Assembly: GCF_003933735.1 (NCBI RefSeq)
Contig: NZ_RSED01000008.1
Coordinates: forward strand, 186,001 to 250,000
Direction of reading: 5' to 3'
From: Aquabacterium soli
Lineage (GTDB): Bacteria > Pseudomonadota > Gammaproteobacteria > Burkholderiales > Burkholderiaceae_C
Length of the DNA: 64,000 bases
The notes beneath the pieces are model-generated. The model was not told the DNA's origin and searched no databases. It worked only from the letters and a program-made list of their open reading frames with translations. Below, piece by piece: positions 10,426 through 19,780 of this stretch. The position numbers and the translations under genes were made by a program. The number at the start of each line of letters is the position of its first letter. Position 1 is the first letter of the stretch.

Positions 10426-13014
10426 ATGAAATCGTGGGTATGGCAACAGATATGGCGTGACTTGCGTTCGGGCACCCTGCGTTGGCTGCTGCTGGCGGTG
10501 GCGCTGGCCGTGGCGGCGCTGGCGTCGGTGGGCCTGTTCGCAGACCGCATCGAGCGTGGCCTGCACCGCGATGCCGCGCAACTGATCGGCGGTGATGCGG
10601 TGGTGCTGGGAGATCAGCCCGTGCCCGATGCCCTGGTCGAGCTGGCCAAGGCGCAAGGCCTGCGTACCGCGCGCACGGCCGTGTTTCCCAGCATGGCCCG
10701 CGCCACGGACGAGCAGGGCGGCGAGACCCGACTGGTGGCCGTGAAGGCGGTCGATGGGCCCTACCCACTGCGTGGCCGGCTGACGCTGGGCCGGTGGACC
10801 GGCGGTGTGGTCGAGCCGGGCGATGCGGCGCCCGCCGGTGGACCGGCACGGGGCACGGTGTGGGTCGAGGCCGGTGTGTTGCAGGGCCTGGGCCTGAAGG
10901 TGGGCGATGCCTTGCTGCTGGGCGATGCCAGCTTCCGCATTGCCGCGGTGATCGCCGCAGAACCCGACCGTGGCAGCGGCTTCGTGAGCTTCTCGCCGCG
11001 CGTGATGCTGCCCTGGGCCGACCTGCCTTCCACGGGACTGATCCAGCCGGCCAGCCGAGTGACCTGGCGCCTGCAGGTGGCCGGTGTTGCCCGCGCAGGG
11101 GATGCGGCCTACGACGGCGTCGCCCCACGCTCTCAGGAGCGCGCCACCAGCGATGCCACCATGGCCCGCTTCACGGCCCAGGCCCGTGAAGAGGCCAACA
11201 AGACCCGTGGCGTGCGCGTCGAGACGCTGGACGACGGTCGCCCGGAGATGCGCTCCACCATCGACCGTGCTGGCCTGTTCCTGCGGCTGGTGGCCTTGCT
11301 GGCCGCGCTGATGGCCGCGGTGGTGGTGGCCATGGTCTCGCGCGATTTCGCGATGCGCCGGCTGGACGATTGCGCGCTGCTGCGCGTGCTGGGGGTGTCC
11401 CAGCGCGACATGATGAAGGCCTATGCGCTCGAACTGCTGGTGGTGGGGCTGCTGGCCTCGCTGCTGGGGCTGGCCGTGGGCGGGGCCTTCCACCAGGTGT
11501 TCGTGTGGCTGCTGTCCGATCTGGTGAAGGTGGAGCTGCCGCCGCCAGGCTTGTGGCCGGCCCTGCTGGCCCTGGGTGTGGGCCTGGCGCTGACCATGGG
11601 CTTCGGCCTGCCGCCGCTGCTGCAACTGGCCCAGGTGCCGGCCTTGCGCGTGCTTCGGCGCGAGCTGGGCACGCCCAAGGCCGCGTCGGTGGGCGTGATG
11701 GTGGGCGGGGTGCTGGCCATGGTCGTGCTGCTGGCCCTGGTGGTGCGCGATGCGCTGATGGCCTCCATTGCCCTGGGCGGTGTGCTGGCGGCCGTGCTGG
11801 TGCTGTCATTGGTGGCAGGCCTGGTGCTGTGGGCGCTGCGGCGCTGGCTGGAGCGGCCTTCGGCCGCGAACTTGCCCGTGGTGTGGCGCCAGGCCATCCG
11901 GTCGCTGGTGGCACAACCCGCGGCCACGATCACCCAGGTGTCGGCGCTGTCGCTGGGCCTTTTGGCCGTGTTCCTGCTGATCCTGATCCGCACGGACCTG
12001 ATCGCCAGCTGGCGCAATGCCACGCCGCCGGACGCGCCCAACCGCTTCGTCATCAACATCCAGCCGGACCAGACCGAGGCCTTCCGCCAGACGCTGCGCC
12101 AGGGCGGTGTCGAGCGCTTCGACTGGTACCCGATGGTGCGCGCGCGCCTGGTGGGCATCAACGGCAAGGGCGTGCGCCCGGAGGACTACACCGAAGACCG
12201 GGCCAGGCGCCTGGTCGACCGCGAGTTCAACCTGAGCTATGCCACCCAGGCCCCGGGCCACAACGAGGTGGTGGCCGGCACTTTCCGCAGCACGCCCACC
12301 GGGGCGGGCGAGATGAGCGTGGAAGAGGGCATCGCCAAGACCCTGGGCCTGAAGCTGGGCGACCGGCTGCTGTTCGATGTGGGCGGCCAGCAGTCCGAAT
12401 CGCGCATCACCAGCCTGCGCAAGGTCGACTGGGGATCGATGCGGGTGAACTTCTTCGTGATGGCGCCGGTGGCCGACATGCCCGAATGGCCGGCCACCTT
12501 CATCTCGGCCTTCCGCGTGCCGGAGGGCAGTGCGCTCGACCGGGCGCTGGTGAACCAGTTCCCCAACGTGACGGTGGTGGACGTGACCATGTCCATCGGC
12601 CAGGTGCAGCGCGTGCTGGACCAGGTGATCCGCGCGGTAGAGTTCCTGTTCCTGTTCACGCTCACCGCCGGGGTGCTGGTGTTGCTGGCCGGGCTGTGGT
12701 CCTCACGTGAGCGGCGCGCGGGCGACTGGGCCGTGATGCGGGCGCTGGGCGCCAGCCGGGAGCACCTGGCCCGCGTGCAGCGTGTGGAGCTGGCCAGCCA
12801 GGGCCTGCTGGCCGGCGGCATGGCCTCGCTGGCCGCGCTGGCCATCGGCGGCGCGCTGGCCTTCAAGGTGTTCGATTTTCCGTGGGCGCCGCCCTGGTGG
12901 GGGCCGCTGGGCGGTGCCGCCGTGGGCGCGCTGCTGGTGATGCTGGCCGGGTGGTGGAGCCTGCGGGGCCTGCTCAACCGACCAGTGCTGGCCACCTTGC
13001 GCCGGGCCGATTGA
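10426..13014 (+). CDS. FtsX-family ABC-type permease (YbbP-like), no ATPase alongside
   Basis: 862 aa with the YbbP layout. An N-terminal membrane segment is at about 18-38, followed by a large extracytoplasmic MacB-like domain. A first FtsX permease block is at about 290-430, further membrane helices span about 445-500, and a second extracytoplasmic domain precedes a C-terminal FtsX block (about 735-855). Relatives pair with a LolD-like ATPase (YbbA) and are thought to move lipids, lipoproteins or toxic hydrophobic molecules. No ATPase gene adjoins it here, so it must use one encoded elsewhere. ATG 10426 begins the conserved N-terminus; there is no clear ribosome-binding site. Confidence 0.82.
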   Translation: MKSWVWQQIWRDLRSGTLRWLLLAVALAVAALASVGLFADRIERGLHRDAAQLIGGDAVVLGDQPVPDALVELAKAQGLRTARTAVFPSMARATDEQGGETRLVAVKAVDGPYPLRGRLTLGRWTGGVVEPGDAAPAGGPARGTVWVEAGVLQGLGLKVGDALLLGDASFRIAAVIAAEPDRGSGFVSFSPRVMLPWADLPSTGLIQPASRVTWRLQVAGVARAGDAAYDGVAPRSQERATSDATMARFTAQAREEANKTRGVRVETLDDGRPEMRSTIDRAGLFLRLVALLAALMAAVVVAMVSRDFAMRRLDDCALLRVLGVSQRDMMKAYALELLVVGLLASLLGLAVGGAFHQVFVWLLSDLVKVELPPPGLWPALLALGVGLALTMGFGLPPLLQLAQVPALRVLRRELGTPKAASVGVMVGGVLAMVVLLALVVRDALMASIALGGVLAAVLVLSLVAGLVLWALRRWLERPSAANLPVVWRQAIRSLVAQPAATITQVSALSLGLLAVFLLILIRTDLIASWRNATPPDAPNRFVINIQPDQTEAFRQTLRQGGVERFDWYPMVRARLVGINGKGVRPEDYTEDRARRLVDREFNLSYATQAPGHNEVVAGTFRSTPTGAGEMSVEEGIAKTLGLKLGDRLLFDVGGQQSESRITSLRKVDWGSMRVNFFVMAPVADMPEWPATFISAFRVPEGSALDRALVNQFPNVTVVDVTMSIGQVQRVLDQVIRAVEFLFLFTLTAGVLVLLAGLWSSRERRAGDWAVMRALGASREHLARVQRVELASQGLLAGGMASLAALAIGGALAFKVFDFPWAPPWWGPLGGAAVGALLVMLAGWWSLRGLLNRPVLATLRRAD

Positions 13015-13017
13015 CGC

Positions 13018-13048
13018 AAAAAAGCCGCCCGGCGTGCGCGGGGCGGCT
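13018..13048 (-). terminator. Intrinsic terminator of cheW (leftward)
   Basis: The 8-bp stem AGCCGCCC (13023-13030) with GGGCGGCT (13041-13048) has a 10-nt loop. Read leftward it ends in a six-T run (13018-13023). It sits 25 nt beyond the cheW stop and just after the stop of the rightward permease gene. Confidence 0.85.
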
Positions 13049-13072
13049 GGTCGGCGGTGAAGCCGCTCTGGC

Positions 13073-13651
13073 TCAGTGCTCTGCCAGGCTGTTGATCAGC
13101 CCCATTTCAGAGCTGCTCATCAGCGATTCAATGTCCATCAGGATCAGCAGGCGGTCGCTGACATTGGCGATGCCGGTGATGTAGGACGTGTCCACGGCGC
13201 TGGCGCTCATTTCGGGCGCGGGCTGGATGGCCTGGTCGTTGAGCTGCATCACGTCGCTCACCGAATCGACCACGGCACCGACGACGCGGCCCTTGACGTT
13301 CAGCACGATGACGACGGTGAAGCTGTTGATCTCGGCCTCACCCTGCTCGTTGAGGCAGTTGAACTTCACGCGCAGATCGACGATGGGCACGATCACGCCA
13401 CGCAGGTTCACGACGCCCTTGAGGTAGGAGGGTGCGTTGGCGATCTTGGTGGGCGGCTCGTAGGAGCGGATCTCTTGCACCTTCAGGATGTCGATGCCGT
13501 ATTCCTCGCTGCCCAGGCGGAAGGTCAGGAACTCGCGGCCGGAGTTGGCCTGGCGGGTGGACTGCTTGGGCGTGAGGCCCTTGGGGCCGAAGCCGGAAAG
13601 GCCGGAGGCGGCGCGGGGTGCGCTGGCTGGGGTCTCTTGTGCGGTGTCCAT
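13073..13651 (-). CDS. cheW: Chemotaxis coupling protein CheW
   Basis: 192 aa. The CheW domain occupies about residues 38-185 (FLTFRLGSEEYGIDILKVQEI, LKGVVNLRGVIVPIVDLR, GAVVDSVSDVM), preceded by a roughly 35-residue Pro/Ser-rich tail. CheW bridges chemoreceptors and the CheA kinase at the cytoplasmic face of receptor arrays. It follows a receptor gene on the same strand after a 149-nt gap; cheA, cheY, cheB and cheR are not in the window. It ends before a strong leftward terminator. Confidence 0.94.
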   Translation of the reverse strand: MDTAQETPASAPRAASGLSGFGPKGLTPKQSTRQANSGREFLTFRLGSEEYGIDILKVQEIRSYEPPTKIANAPSYLKGVVNLRGVIVPIVDLRVKFNCLNEQGEAEINSFTVVIVLNVKGRVVGAVVDSVSDVMQLNDQAIQPAPEMSASAVDTSYITGIANVSDRLLILMDIESLMSSSEMGLINSLAEH

Positions 13652-13800
13652 GAGGGAAGGCCTCGTGTTGGGGTGATGTGAAGGGCCGTCAACAGGGCGC
13701 GGCCGACCCGTGTGAAACGCCCGCCACGGGCACCCTGGGGGCGCCGGCGGCAGGCTCTGATCTGACTATCGGACGGCGCCTGGAAAACTGAAGGCCCGTT

Positions 13801-15357
13801 TCACAGCGCGAAAGAAGAGATGGAGCGGCTGAGCCGTTCGGCCTGTTCCCTCAGGCTGGCGGCCGCGGCGGCGGACTCTTCCACCAGGGCGGCGTTCTGC
13901 TGCGTCGTCTGGTCGAGCTCGTTCACAGCCTGGTTGACCTGGCCGATGCCCTGGCTCTGCTCGTTCGACGAGGTGGTGATCTCCGTGATGATCTTGCTCA
14001 CGTGCTCCACGCTGCTCATGATCTCGTGCATGGCGGCGCCGGCGTCGTTCACCAGGCGGGTGCCGGAGTCGACCTTCTCGCCCGAGGCGCTGATCAGCGT
14101 CTTGATCTCCTTGGCGGCGTTGGCACTGCGCTGGGCCAGCGAGCGCACCTCGCCCGCCACCACGGCGAAGCCACGGCCCTGCTCACCCGCGCGGGCGGCT
14201 TCCACCGCGGCATTGAGCGCCAGGATGTTGGTCTGGAAGGCGATGCCGTCGATCACGCCGATGATTTCGGTGATGCGGCGGCTGGCGCCATCGATTTCGC
14301 CCATGCTGGTGACCACTTCGTCCATCAGGCTGCTGCCACGGCGCGCGGCGTCTGCGGCCTGTCCGGCCAACTGGTTGGCCTGGCCGGCCGCCTGGGCGCT
14401 TTGCTGCACCGTGCCGGTCAACTGGTCCATGGAACTGGCGGTCTGCTGCAGGCTGGAGGCGGTGCTCTCGGTGCGGCTGGACAGGTCCATGTTGCCGCTG
14501 GCGATCTCGCTGGAGGCCGTCGAGATGGATTCGGCCGATTCGCGCACCTCGCCCACCAGGATGCGCAGGGCGCCCTGCATCTCGCCCAGGCTGCGCAGCA
14601 GCTGGGCAGCCTCGTCTTGGCCACTGGCATCGACGCGGTTGTCCAGGTGGCCCTGGGCAATTCGGGTGGCCAGCGACTGGGCCTCCAGGATGGGGCGGCA
14701 GATCGACACCTGGTTGAGCAGGGTCAGGGGCACCACGACGACCACGGCCACCACCACGGCCGCGACGAACAGTGCCTCGGTGAGCTTGACGGCGGCCTGC
14801 TGCTCGGTGAGGGCCTCGTTGGCCTCGTCCTGCAGCACCTTTTCGATGTCGGCGACCATGGTGTCCAGGCCGTCGGCCTTCTGAACCGCGTCCTTGAGGC
14901 GGGCGATCGCATCGGCGGCGCTCAGCGCACCGCTGGACAGCTCTGCCTGCACCCCTTCGATGGCCTGCTGGTAGGCGGCGATGTGGGGCGCGCTGGCCCG
15001 CAGGATGGGGTTGTCGTCGTCCTCTTCGCCCTGGAGCATCTGGGCCGACAGGGCCTGCAGCTGCTTGCCGGATTCACGCCAGGCCTGGAGCGAGCGCTGC
15101 ACCTCGTCCGCGCGGCCCGACATCATCAGCATCTGCTTTTCGTGCCGACGCATCTGTCCGATCACCTCGCGCAGCTGCGACAGTGTCTGCGTCTCCGCGA
15201 AAGCATGGTGTCTGAAGTCGTCGCTCAGGTGCTGAATCCTGAACATGCCGTACAGGCCGGCACCGCCCACCATCGAGAGCAGCAAGAGCACTGTCACGAT
15301 GGCGCCCTGCATGCGCAGGCGGATCGTGAAGCGTCGCATCAATTCCATCACAAACAT
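13801..15357 (-). CDS. Methyl-accepting chemotaxis protein
   Basis: 518 aa. Membrane segments at about 19-37 and 193-215 flank a periplasmic four-helix-bundle-like sensor domain. A HAMP region follows, then the receptor signalling domain with the highly conserved hairpin tip ([39 protein letters not shown]). No CheR-tethering pentapeptide is present at the C terminus (ends SSFAL). ATG 15357 is preferred because a GGGGA stretch lies 8 nt upstream; an in-frame start at 15390 and ATG 15348 are alternatives. The ligand cannot be predicted. It is probably co-functional with the adjacent cheW. Confidence 0.92.
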   Translation of the reverse strand: MFVMELMRRFTIRLRMQGAIVTVLLLLSMVGGAGLYGMFRIQHLSDDFRHHAFAETQTLSQLREVIGQMRRHEKQMLMMSGRADEVQRSLQAWRESGKQLQALSAQMLQGEEDDDNPILRASAPHIAAYQQAIEGVQAELSSGALSAADAIARLKDAVQKADGLDTMVADIEKVLQDEANEALTEQQAAVKLTEALFVAAVVVAVVVVVPLTLLNQVSICRPILEAQSLATRIAQGHLDNRVDASGQDEAAQLLRSLGEMQGALRILVGEVRESAESISTASSEIASGNMDLSSRTESTASSLQQTASSMDQLTGTVQQSAQAAGQANQLAGQAADAARRGSSLMDEVVTSMGEIDGASRRITEIIGVIDGIAFQTNILALNAAVEAARAGEQGRGFAVVAGEVRSLAQRSANAAKEIKTLISASGEKVDSGTRLVNDAGAAMHEIMSSVEHVSKIITEITTSSNEQSQGIGQVNQAVNELDQTTQQNAALVEESAAAAASLREQAERLSRSISSFAL

Positions 15358-15507
15358 GGTTGTATCCCCGGGGCACAGGGCCCCCGTCATCGTCCGCGCC
15401 TAGCCGCCGAACGCTGCCTGCTTTTCGACCTGTGGGAGCGCGACTTGAGCGGCGCAGCGGGCCACCCATTGAAATGAGGATGAAATCGGCCGGGGAGATG
15501 ATGCAGA

Positions 15508-16170
15508 TCAAGCCGATGCGGTCATGGCGGGCAGGGCGGCGGCGCCCATCTGGTCGATCAGGATGTCGACCAGAGTGTCGATGTCCTCGCCGAACTTGTC
15601 CAGTTGCCCGTCGAGAACAAGGTGACTCAGGCCATGCACGAAGCTCCAGGCTGCCAGAGCACGCAGCCTGACGGCAGGGTGGTCGGGCGGCAACTGGGCA
15701 TGGCTGGCCGCCAGCCCCATCAGCCCCGAGAAGGCGGCTTCCGAGGCGTCGATCAACTCGGCGCTGCGCCCTTCAGCCGGAAAGCGCGCGAACATCAACT
15801 GGAACAGGGCCGTGTGCGCGCGGGCAAAGCGAACGTAGGCCTGCCCGCTGCGCTGGAACATGGCGCGCGGGCTGTTGTCACCATGGACCACGGCATCGAC
15901 CTGCGCCTGCGAAAACCGGCGGAACCCTTCGGCTGCCAGGGCCATCAGCAGGGCTTCCTTGTCAGCGAAATGGCGGTAGGCGGCATTGGCCGACACGCCC
16001 ACCTGGCGCGCCAGGTCGCGCAGGCTGAGTTCGTGCGCTGGCCTGCTCTGCAAGGCCTGCAGGCCGGCGTCGATCAATGCGGCCCGCAGGTTGCCGTGGT
16101 GGTAGGCGCCGGCAGGAGCGGGCTTTTCGACAGGGGGCTCGGCCAGGGGTGAGACAGCTTGGTTTGTCAT
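15508..16170 (-). CDS. TetR-family repressor next to a carotenoid oxygenase
   Basis: 220 aa. The TetR helix-turn-helix is at about residues 27-72 (LSLRDLARQVGVSANAAYRHFADKEAL). The C-terminal half resembles the WHG type of TetR ligand domain (AWSFVHGLSHLVLDGQL). It is divergent from the carotenoid oxygenase gene with 92 nt between start codons. That gap contains two similar 17-bp elements overlapping both possible promoters, so it likely represses both itself and the oxygenase. The inducer is unknown; an apocarotenoid or aromatic compound would fit the neighbour. Confidence 0.88.
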   Translation of the reverse strand: MTNQAVSPLAEPPVEKPAPAGAYHHGNLRAALIDAGLQALQSRPAHELSLRDLARQVGVSANAAYRHFADKEALLMALAAEGFRRFSQAQVDAVVHGDNSPRAMFQRSGQAYVRFARAHTALFQLMFARFPAEGRSAELIDASEAAFSGLMGLAASHAQLPPDHPAVRLRALAAWSFVHGLSHLVLDGQLDKFGEDIDTLVDILIDQMGAAALPAMTASA

Positions 16171-16217
16171 GTTGACAACGTATACATTGCGGGACTACAG
16201 TGTTGTCACTGTACACA
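16170..16217. promoter_or_regulatory. Divergent promoter with two direct-repeat operator candidates
   Basis: Two related 17-mers, TGTTGACAACGTATACA (16170-16186) and TGTTGTCACTGTACACA (16201-16217), match at 13 of 17 positions. They are spaced 31 bp start to start, about three helical turns. Each is a partial dyad TGT-N11-ACA, typical of TetR operators. The first contains TTGACA (16172-16177), which with TACAGT (16196-16201, 18-nt spacer) makes a rightward promoter for the oxygenase. The first also overlaps the TetR start codon region. Confidence 0.6.
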
Positions 16218-16262
16218 TCCGTGTCCTTCAGGTCACGCTTCCACTTTCAGGAGACCGCGCCC

Positions 16263-17684
16263 ATGTCACGCAACCTTGCCGAACGCACTGTGGGATGGAT
16301 CAGCCGCTGGGCGCGCCAGCGCCAGCCCTACCAGGCCTCCAACATCTACCTGGAAGGCCCTTTCGCGCCCGTGCATGACGAAGTGACCGAGACCCAACTG
16401 AGGATCACGGGCGAGCTGCCTCGCGAACTCAACGGCCTGTATGCCCGCATCGGCCCCAATCCCACGCATGTGGACAACCCCGGCCTGTACCACTGGTTCG
16501 CGGGCGACGGCATGGTGCACGGCCTGCGTCTGGCCGAAGGCCAGGCCCTGTGGTACCGCAACCGCTGGATCGGCAGCAACAGCGTGCGCCGTGCGCAGGG
16601 CAAACCCGTGGCGCCGGGCCCTCGCCGTGGCGTGTCCGACGTGGTCAACACCAATGTGTTCGGCCATGCAGGGCGGGTGTGGGCCTCCGTCGAAGCCGGC
16701 ATGCTGCCCGTGCAGCTTGATGATCAGCTGGAGACCGTGCGCCACGGCTACTTCGACAGCGAAGTGTCGCGCGCCTTCAGCGCCCATCCGCACCGCGATC
16801 CGGACACCGGCTCCCTGCACGCCGTCTGCTACGACGCGCTGGACCAGCGCCGCGTGCACCACGTCGAGATCGACGCCACGGGCCGTGTGGCCCGCCTGGT
16901 CGACATCCCCGTGAGCCACGGGCCCATGGTGCACGACTGCGCCATCACGCGCAGCCAGGTGGTGGTGCTGGACCTGCCCGTCACCTTCTCCCTGGGGCGC
17001 GTGCTGCGCGGCAACAGCATGCCCTACGCCTGGAACGACCGGCATGCGGCGCGCGTGGGTCTGCTGCCACTGAAGGGCGACACCTCGTCGCGTGACATCC
17101 GCTGGTTCAATGTCGAGCCGTGCTTTGTCTTTCACACCTGCAACGCGCAGGACACGGCCGATGGCGGCGTGCTGCTCGACGTGGTGGTGCACCACCGCAT
17201 GTTCGACCGTTCAAGCGTGGGTCCCGAGACCGACCAGCAACGCATCACCTTCGAGCGCTGGACGCTCAGCCCCCACCGCAGCGATGTGGTGCGCGAGGTG
17301 GTGGCCGAGGGCCAGCAGGAGTTCCCCCGCTTTGATGAACGCCTGACCGGCCGCTCCTACCGCCACGCCTACACCGTGGGCTTCAGCTTCGATTTCGCGA
17401 AACAGCAGCAACTGCACGCCTATGACCTGGCCACGGGCCGCCATGCCGTGCACAACTTCGGCCTGGGCCGAGTGCCTGGTGAAGCGGTGTTCGTGCCCCG
17501 CACGCCCGATGCCGCCGAGAACGATGGCTGGCTGGTGTGTTACGTGAGCGACATGAACACGGGCTTGAGTGATTTCGTGGTGCTCAATGCGGCCGACGTG
17601 TCCGGTCCGCCACAGGCCGTGGTGCACCTGCCGGCGCGCGTGCCGCTCGGCTTTCACGGCAACTGGATCCCTGATCCGGCCTGA
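16263..17684 (+). CDS. Carotenoid-cleavage/lignostilbene-type oxygenase (RPE65 family)
   Basis: 473 aa beta-propeller dioxygenase family. The four iron-binding histidines are apparent in AHPHRD, HGPMVHD, CFVFHTCN and the C-terminal GFHGNW. The N-terminal GLYARIGPNP block is also characteristic. Family members cleave carotenoids, apocarotenoids or stilbenes at a double bond using O2. No carotenoid synthesis genes are nearby, so the substrate is open; a lignin-derived stilbene is possible. ATG 16263 has AGGAG 10 nt upstream. The last 31 nt overlap the 3' end of the convergent LysR gene. Confidence 0.9.
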   Translation: MSRNLAERTVGWISRWARQRQPYQASNIYLEGPFAPVHDEVTETQLRITGELPRELNGLYARIGPNPTHVDNPGLYHWFAGDGMVHGLRLAEGQALWYRNRWIGSNSVRRAQGKPVAPGPRRGVSDVVNTNVFGHAGRVWASVEAGMLPVQLDDQLETVRHGYFDSEVSRAFSAHPHRDPDTGSLHAVCYDALDQRRVHHVEIDATGRVARLVDIPVSHGPMVHDCAITRSQVVVLDLPVTFSLGRVLRGNSMPYAWNDRHAARVGLLPLKGDTSSRDIRWFNVEPCFVFHTCNAQDTADGGVLLDVVVHHRMFDRSSVGPETDQQRITFERWTLSPHRSDVVREVVAEGQQEFPRFDERLTGRSYRHAYTVGFSFDFAKQQQLHAYDLATGRHAVHNFGLGRVPGEAVFVPRTPDAAENDGWLVCYVSDMNTGLSDFVVLNAADVSGPPQAVVHLPARVPLGFHGNWIPDPA

Positions 17685-18595
17685 GCGCGAGGCATGGCCC
17701 CGGCCACGGCCTCGCAACGCTGCCTGAGCAACTGGTGCAGCAACTGCACCGCCGGCGAGAACTGCTGGCGGTGCGGGCACACCAGGTGCAGCGGCGTGTG
17801 TTCCCCGGTCAGTTGGGGCAGCAGTGTCACCAGGCGCCCGGTGCGCACGTGTTCGGCCACGTCCAGCCACGATTTGTAGACGATGCCTTCGCCTTCCAGT
17901 GCCAGCCGGTGCACCACATCCGCATCGTCGCTTTGCAGCGGGCCGCGCACGTGCGCCACCACGCGCTGTTCACCCTGGTGGAAGGCCCACTTGTCGTAGA
18001 CGCGCCCGCCCAGCAAGTAGGTCAGGCAATCATGCCGCGACAGATCGGCCAGGGTCTCGGGCCGGCCATGGCGCTCCAGGTAACCCGGCGAGGCGACCAG
18101 CACACGGCGGTTGTCGGGCGCCAGCGGCAGCGCCACATAGCTCGCATCCTGCGGCGTGCCATAGCGGATGGCCACATCCACCGGTTCGCGGAAAACATCG
18201 GCCACGCGGTCTGACAGGAACAGGCGCAGCGTCAGCTGGGGATGCTGCCTGCGAAAGGCCGTGAACCAGGGCAGCAGCACATTGCGCCCCAGATCCGATG
18301 GCGCGGCGATCTGCAGCAGCCCGCGCAACTCGCTGCGCTCTTCATGCAGTTGCGCGTGCCCTTCCTTCAAGGCCTGCAGCACCTGCCGGGCGTAGGGCAG
18401 GTAGCGCTCACCCTCGGCCGTGAGGCGCAGGCTGCGGGTGGAGCGGGCGAACAGTCGGATCTCCAGTTCGCGCTCCAGCCGCTTGATGGCCGCGCTGACC
18501 TGGCCTGGCAACAGGCCCGCCTCGCGGGCCGCCTCGGAAAAGCCCCCCAGCACCGCCGAGCGCACGAACAGGGCCAGATCGTCCACGCGGACCAT
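17654..18595 (-). CDS. LysR-family regulator divergent from an alcohol dehydrogenase
   Basis: 313 aa. The N-terminal winged helix is at about residues 4-62 (GGFSEAAREAGLLPGQVSAAIKRLE), followed by a LysR substrate domain of the DhcR/CrgA-like class (LLQIAAPSDLGRNVLLP). ATG 18595 has GGAG 5 nt upstream; a GTG at 18601 is a less likely start. Its 3' end overlaps the convergent oxygenase gene by 31 nt. The divergent zinc-type alcohol dehydrogenase is the obvious target, with an inverted repeat in the shared 113-nt region. Regulators of this arrangement often respond to electrophiles or quinones; that is inference. Confidence 0.87.
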   Translation of the reverse strand: MVRVDDLALFVRSAVLGGFSEAAREAGLLPGQVSAAIKRLERELEIRLFARSTRSLRLTAEGERYLPYARQVLQALKEGHAQLHEERSELRGLLQIAAPSDLGRNVLLPWFTAFRRQHPQLTLRLFLSDRVADVFREPVDVAIRYGTPQDASYVALPLAPDNRRVLVASPGYLERHGRPETLADLSRHDCLTYLLGGRVYDKWAFHQGEQRVVAHVRGPLQSDDADVVHRLALEGEGIVYKSWLDVAEHVRTGRLVTLLPQLTGEHTPLHLVCPHRQQFSPAVQLLHQLLRQRCEAVAGAMPRAQAGSGIQLP

Positions 18596-18616
18596 TTTCA
18601 CTCCAGCAGAGAAAGT

Positions 18617-18642
18617 GTTGATTGATTTTGCATCTTTTCAAC
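18617..18642. promoter_or_regulatory. Inverted repeat between LysR and alcohol dehydrogenase genes
   Basis: GTTGA (18617-18621) pairs with TCAAC (18638-18642), and TTGA (18622-18625) with TCAA (18638-18641). This gives the A/T-rich T-N11-A-like dyad expected of a LysR-family binding site. It is 22 nt upstream of the LysR start and 67 nt upstream of the dehydrogenase. Confidence 0.4.
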
Positions 18643-18708
18643 AGGTATGGGCGGGCGGATCATGAAGGCATACCAAGCGACACCACAACACAGCCACCGG
18701 ACACCACC

Positions 18709-19716
18709 ATGAAAGCCATCGCCTACACCCAGCACGGTCTGCCCATCGACGATCCGCGCTCATTGATCGACGTCGACCTGCCCATGCCGCTGCCCGGCCC
18801 CCGTGACCTGCTGGTGCAGGTGCATGCCGTCTCCGTCAACCCGGTGGACACCAAGATCCGCGCCAATTCGCCCACCGATGGCTGGCGCGTGCTGGGCTGG
18901 GACGCCGTGGGCGTGGTGCATGCCGTGGGCACCGATGTGACGTTGTTCAAGCCGGGCGATGAGGTCTTCTACGCCGGCGCCCTCAAGCGCCCAGGCACCA
19001 ACAGCGAGTACCACGTGGTGGACGAGCGCGTCGTGGGACACAAGCCCCGCAGCCTGAACGCGGCCCAGGCCGCCGCCTTGCCGCTCACCGCCATCACCGC
19101 GTGGGAGTTGCTGTTCGACCGCCTGGGCGTGCCCGAAGGCGGTGGCGAAGGCCAGAGCCTGCTGATCGTGGGCGCGGCCGGCGGTGTGGGCTCCATGCTG
19201 ACGCAACTGGCGCGGCAGCTCACCCGGCTCACCGTGATCGGCACCGCCTCGCGGCCCGAGACGGCCGACTGGGTGCGCCAACTGGGCGCCCACCACGTGA
19301 TCGACCACCGCCAGCCGCTGGCCGACGAACTGCGCAATGCCAACCTGCCGCCGGTGGACATGGTGGCCAGCCTGACCCACACCGACACGCACTACCCGCA
19401 GATCATCGAAGCCCTGCGCCCGCAGGGCCGCCTGGCCCTGATCGATGACCCGGCCACGCTGGACGCGGTGCCGCTCAAATCCAAGAGCCTGTCGCTGCAC
19501 TGGGAGCTGATGTTCACGCGTTCATTGTTCGAGACGCCCGACATGGTCCGCCAGCATGAGCTGCTGGAGCGCGTTTCCGCACTGGTGGACGAAGGCGTGC
19601 TCAAGACCACGCTCAGCGAAGACCTGGGGCCCATCAACGCCGCCAACCTGCGCCGCGCGCATGCCCTGATCGAAAGTCACCGAGCGCGCGGCAAGGTCGT
19701 GCTGTCGGGCTTCTGA
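18709..19716 (+). CDS. Zinc-type alcohol dehydrogenase-like / quinone oxidoreductase (MDR family)
   Basis: 335 aa medium-chain dehydrogenase/reductase. A GroES-like N-terminal domain (DLLVQVHAVSVNPVDTKIR) is followed by a Rossmann NAD(P)H domain (LLIVGAAGGVGSMLTQLARQL, residues about 148-170). The catalytic and structural zinc cysteines of true alcohol dehydrogenases are absent, so NADPH-dependent enone or quinone reduction is more likely than alcohol oxidation. ATG 18709 begins the conserved MKAIAY motif. The flavin nitroreductase gene follows 64 nt downstream, suggesting a small electrophile-detoxification unit. Confidence 0.88.
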   Translation: MKAIAYTQHGLPIDDPRSLIDVDLPMPLPGPRDLLVQVHAVSVNPVDTKIRANSPTDGWRVLGWDAVGVVHAVGTDVTLFKPGDEVFYAGALKRPGTNSEYHVVDERVVGHKPRSLNAAQAAALPLTAITAWELLFDRLGVPEGGGEGQSLLIVGAAGGVGSMLTQLARQLTRLTVIGTASRPETADWVRQLGAHHVIDHRQPLADELRNANLPPVDMVASLTHTDTHYPQIIEALRPQGRLALIDDPATLDAVPLKSKSLSLHWELMFTRSLFETPDMVRQHELLERVSALVDEGVLKTTLSEDLGPINAANLRRAHALIESHRARGKVVLSGF

Positions 19717-19780
19717 CAAGCCACGACTGCTTCGGTATCGTCCAGCCCTTCTTTCCTTTGTTGTTCCAGGAGCCCCGGCC

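Noticed and set aside
14002..15477. 491-codon + strand frame
   Set aside because: Antisense to the chemoreceptor gene, with no ribosome-binding site or recognisable domain.
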